Shown: positions 5,254-6,575 of the stretch, piece by piece | How the letters are laid out: every line of letters begins with the position of its first letter | How positions within the stretch are numbered: position 1 is the stretch's first letter | DNA from: Bacteroidia bacterium | GTDB taxonomy: Bacteria; Bacteroidota; Bacteroidia; AKYH767-A; OLB10 | DNA: 6,575 nt | Direction: 5' to 3' | Assembly: GCA_025450095.1 (NCBI GenBank) | Contig: JANWID010000097.1 | Span: 1 to 6,575, forward strand | Notes under the pieces: generated by a model | The model's input: the letters and a program-made list of their open reading frames with translations, nothing else | What the model was told of the DNA's origin: nothing | The model's database searches: none | Position numbers and translations under genes: made by a program

Positions 5254-6575
5254 ATGAAAAAAATAATTTTACTTTGTTTATGCTTTGCTCTTGCAAATTT
5301 TGCATTCTCACAAACTGCCGATAAGAAATGGAACATAGGGTTGCATGGGGGGTCTATGCAATACAATGGCGATCTTGGAAATGACTTTTACAGAACTAAC
5401 CAGGCCTTTTACGGTTTTGGTGGAATTTCATTTTCACGTTATATAGGATCGCATTTCGATCTTAACCTGCTTGTAACGAAAGGAGAAATTGGCCACAATA
5501 GTACAGAAGGGAGTTTCTTTTCCGGTATTTCAACCGGCACTTTAAACCTTCGCTTTAACATAACCGGTCCCGATGCCGTTGTTCGTCCTTACTTATTTGT
5601 TGGTGGCGGACTTTTGATGTTCTCGGTTAATCCAACAGGCGATAAGAGTAAGACGGATTTTGCCGCCCCCTCTGCAGGGGCCGGGTTTAATTTCAGGCTA
5701 AACGAATCTGTTATGTTCCAAATTCAGGAAACATTTCTCTATTCAGGTGCCGATGATAAAGATGGCGTAGTTGGTGAATCGAACGACGTCTTCCTGCAGC
5801 ACAGTGTCGGGTTCACATTTAACTTCGGGAATAAGAAGGATGCCGATGGAGATGGTGTAGCTGATAGAAAAGATAAATGTCCCGGTACTCCTAAAGAGGC
5901 AAAAGTCGATGTTAACGGATGTCCTATTGATAAAGACGGCGATGGTGTAGCTGACTATATCGATGCCTGTCCGAATGATTCAGGAAGCGCATCCTTAAAA
6001 GGATGTCCCGATAAAGACAATGACGGCGTTGCAGATAAAGATGATGATTGTCCAGATATAAAAGGCTTAGTTCAATTTAAAGGCTGTGCCGATACTGATC
6101 TTGACAGCGTTCCGGACAATATTGATAAGTGCCCGGATACAAAACCGGAATACAAAGTAGACATTACAGGATGTCCGATGGATAAGGATAAAGACGGCGT
6201 GCTCAATGAAGACGATGCCTGCCCTGATTCGGCCGGAACTGCCGCTATGAAGTGTTGCCCGGATACAGACGGAGATAGCATTGCCGACAATGTAGATCGT
6301 TGTCCATTAGTAGTAGGCACACTTGCAAACAGAGGCTGTCCTGAGATGAAAAAAGAGGACATCAAAAAAATAACTCAGATCGCGAGTAAGATATTTTTTG
6401 AGAATAACAGCGACAAGCTAAAGGTAGCTTCGCTGGTTCAATTGGATGAGCTCGCAGAAATTCTGAAGAGGTATCCTGAAGCAAATCTCACAATAGAAGG
6501 GCACACCGATGATGTAGGCAAAGATGACTACAACATGAATCTCTCGCAGAAACGTACCGAGTCAGTGAAAACGTA
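5254..6575 (+). CDS. OmpA-family outer-membrane protein with TSP3 repeats, 3' end outside window
   Basis: The frame is open from ATG 5254 to the window edge (440 complete codons). It begins with a signal peptide MKKIILLCLCFALANFAFSQ, with cleavage predicted near S19/Q20. Residues 26-192 alternate polar and aromatic strands and end with HSVGFTFNFG, typical of an 8-stranded OmpA-type barrel. Six thrombospondin type 3 repeats (196-363) follow, each with a DxDxDGxxD-like calcium loop and Cys pairs. From about 370 an OmpA C-terminal peptidoglycan-binding domain starts: KIFFENNSDKL, LTIEGHTDDVG (412-422) and NLSQKRTESV (429-438). It is cut off by the window, with perhaps 25-40 residues missing. The protein should sit in the outer membrane with the C-terminal domain gripping the cell wall. 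The start is supported by the signal peptide and the A-rich leader. It has its own promoter with the same tandem operator as the upstream regulator operon, so it is a probable target of that system. Confidence 0.95.
   Translation, partial: MKKIILLCLCFALANFAFSQTADKKWNIGLHGGSMQYNGDLGNDFYRTNQAFYGFGGISFSRYIGSHFDLNLLVTKGEIGHNSTEGSFFSGISTGTLNLRFNITGPDAVVRPYLFVGGGLLMFSVNPTGDKSKTDFAAPSAGAGFNFRLNESVMFQIQETFLYSGADDKDGVVGESNDVFLQHSVGFTFNFGNKKDADGDGVADRKDKCPGTPKEAKVDVNGCPIDKDGDGVADYIDACPNDSGSASLKGCPDKDNDGVADKDDDCPDIKGLVQFKGCADTDLDSVPDNIDKCPDTKPEYKVDITGCPMDKDKDGVLNEDDACPDSAGTAAMKCCPDTDGDSIADNVDRCPLVVGTLANRGCPEMKKEDIKKITQIASKIFFENNSDKLKVASLVQLDELAEILKRYPEANLTIEGHTDDVGKDDYNMNLSQKRTESVKT
5839..6342 (+). repeat. 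Six thrombospondin type 3 repeats within the OmpA-like gene
   Basis: Six units of 27-29 residues lie at 196-224, 225-252, 253-279, 280-308, 309-336 and 337-363. Each starts with an acidic calcium-binding loop such as DADGDGVAD and carries an internal Cys (KCP or ACP type) and a closing GCP. Such repeats usually form a rigid calcium-loaded rod between the barrel and the cell-wall domain. The fourth and sixth units have DxDxDS instead of DG. The fifth closes with CCP instead of GCP, which gives an unpaired Cys. Confidence 0.9.

Noticed and set aside
5839..6342. Periodic sequence that could suggest a tandem array or CRISPR
   Set aside because: The period is about 81-87 bp, the copies are diverged at nucleotide level and the frame stays open, so these are protein repeats.
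6072..6365. 97-codon minus-strand open frame rich in Ser and Gly
   Set aside because: It is antisense to the TSP3 repeats and its apparent repetitiveness comes from those repeats.

Overview
The window looks like Bacteroidota chromosome, roughly 40% GC by eye. The evidence is A-rich leaders with little Shine-Dalgarno signal, a possible TAnnTTTG-type promoter, a Bacteroidota-style lipoprotein, a soluble PAS hybrid kinase with an AHKMIPSF-type HPt domain, and an OmpA-family protein carrying thrombospondin type 3 repeats. Membership of the Chitinophagales/Sphingobacteriales side of the phylum is plausible but cannot be shown from this sequence alone.

Left part, minus strand (1-1622). The window opens inside an MlaE-type ABC permease gene whose 3' end lies outside the window. 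Upstream of it on the same strand is a coiled-coil lipoprotein gene. A strong intrinsic terminator (702-733) separates the two, so they are probably separate transcription units.

Middle, divergent intergenic region (1623-2004). This 382-bp stretch holds no convincing gene. It contains a candidate lipoprotein promoter, a 19-bp near-palindrome, a fragment resembling a dispersed intergenic repeat, and a tandem operator plus -7 element in front of the rightward genes.

Right part, plus strand (2005-6575). Three tightly packed genes form a signalling operon. The first is a small AraC-type regulator with a TTG start and an N-terminal domain that looks like a degenerate heavy-metal-associated (HMA) fold. 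The second is a soluble PAS-HisKA-HATPase-REC-HPt hybrid histidine kinase. The third is a stand-alone receiver that overlaps the kinase by ATGA. A weak terminator and a 192-bp gap follow. Then comes an OmpA-family outer-membrane protein (signal peptide, beta-barrel, six TSP3 repeats, OmpA C-terminal domain) that runs off the window.

The main finding is that the promoters of the AraC-type gene and of the OmpA-like gene share one architecture. Each has two TTRTGTAA direct repeats exactly 21 bp apart, and then a GATATTYG -7 element exactly 26 bp after the second GTAA core. Twenty-one base pairs is two helical turns and equals the spacing of AraC half-sites at araI1/araI2. I therefore infer that the AraC-type protein activates both its own operon and the OmpA-like gene, with the phosphorelay feeding it. 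The kinase operon has no DNA-binding response regulator, so the AraC-type protein is the only DNA-binding output encoded here.
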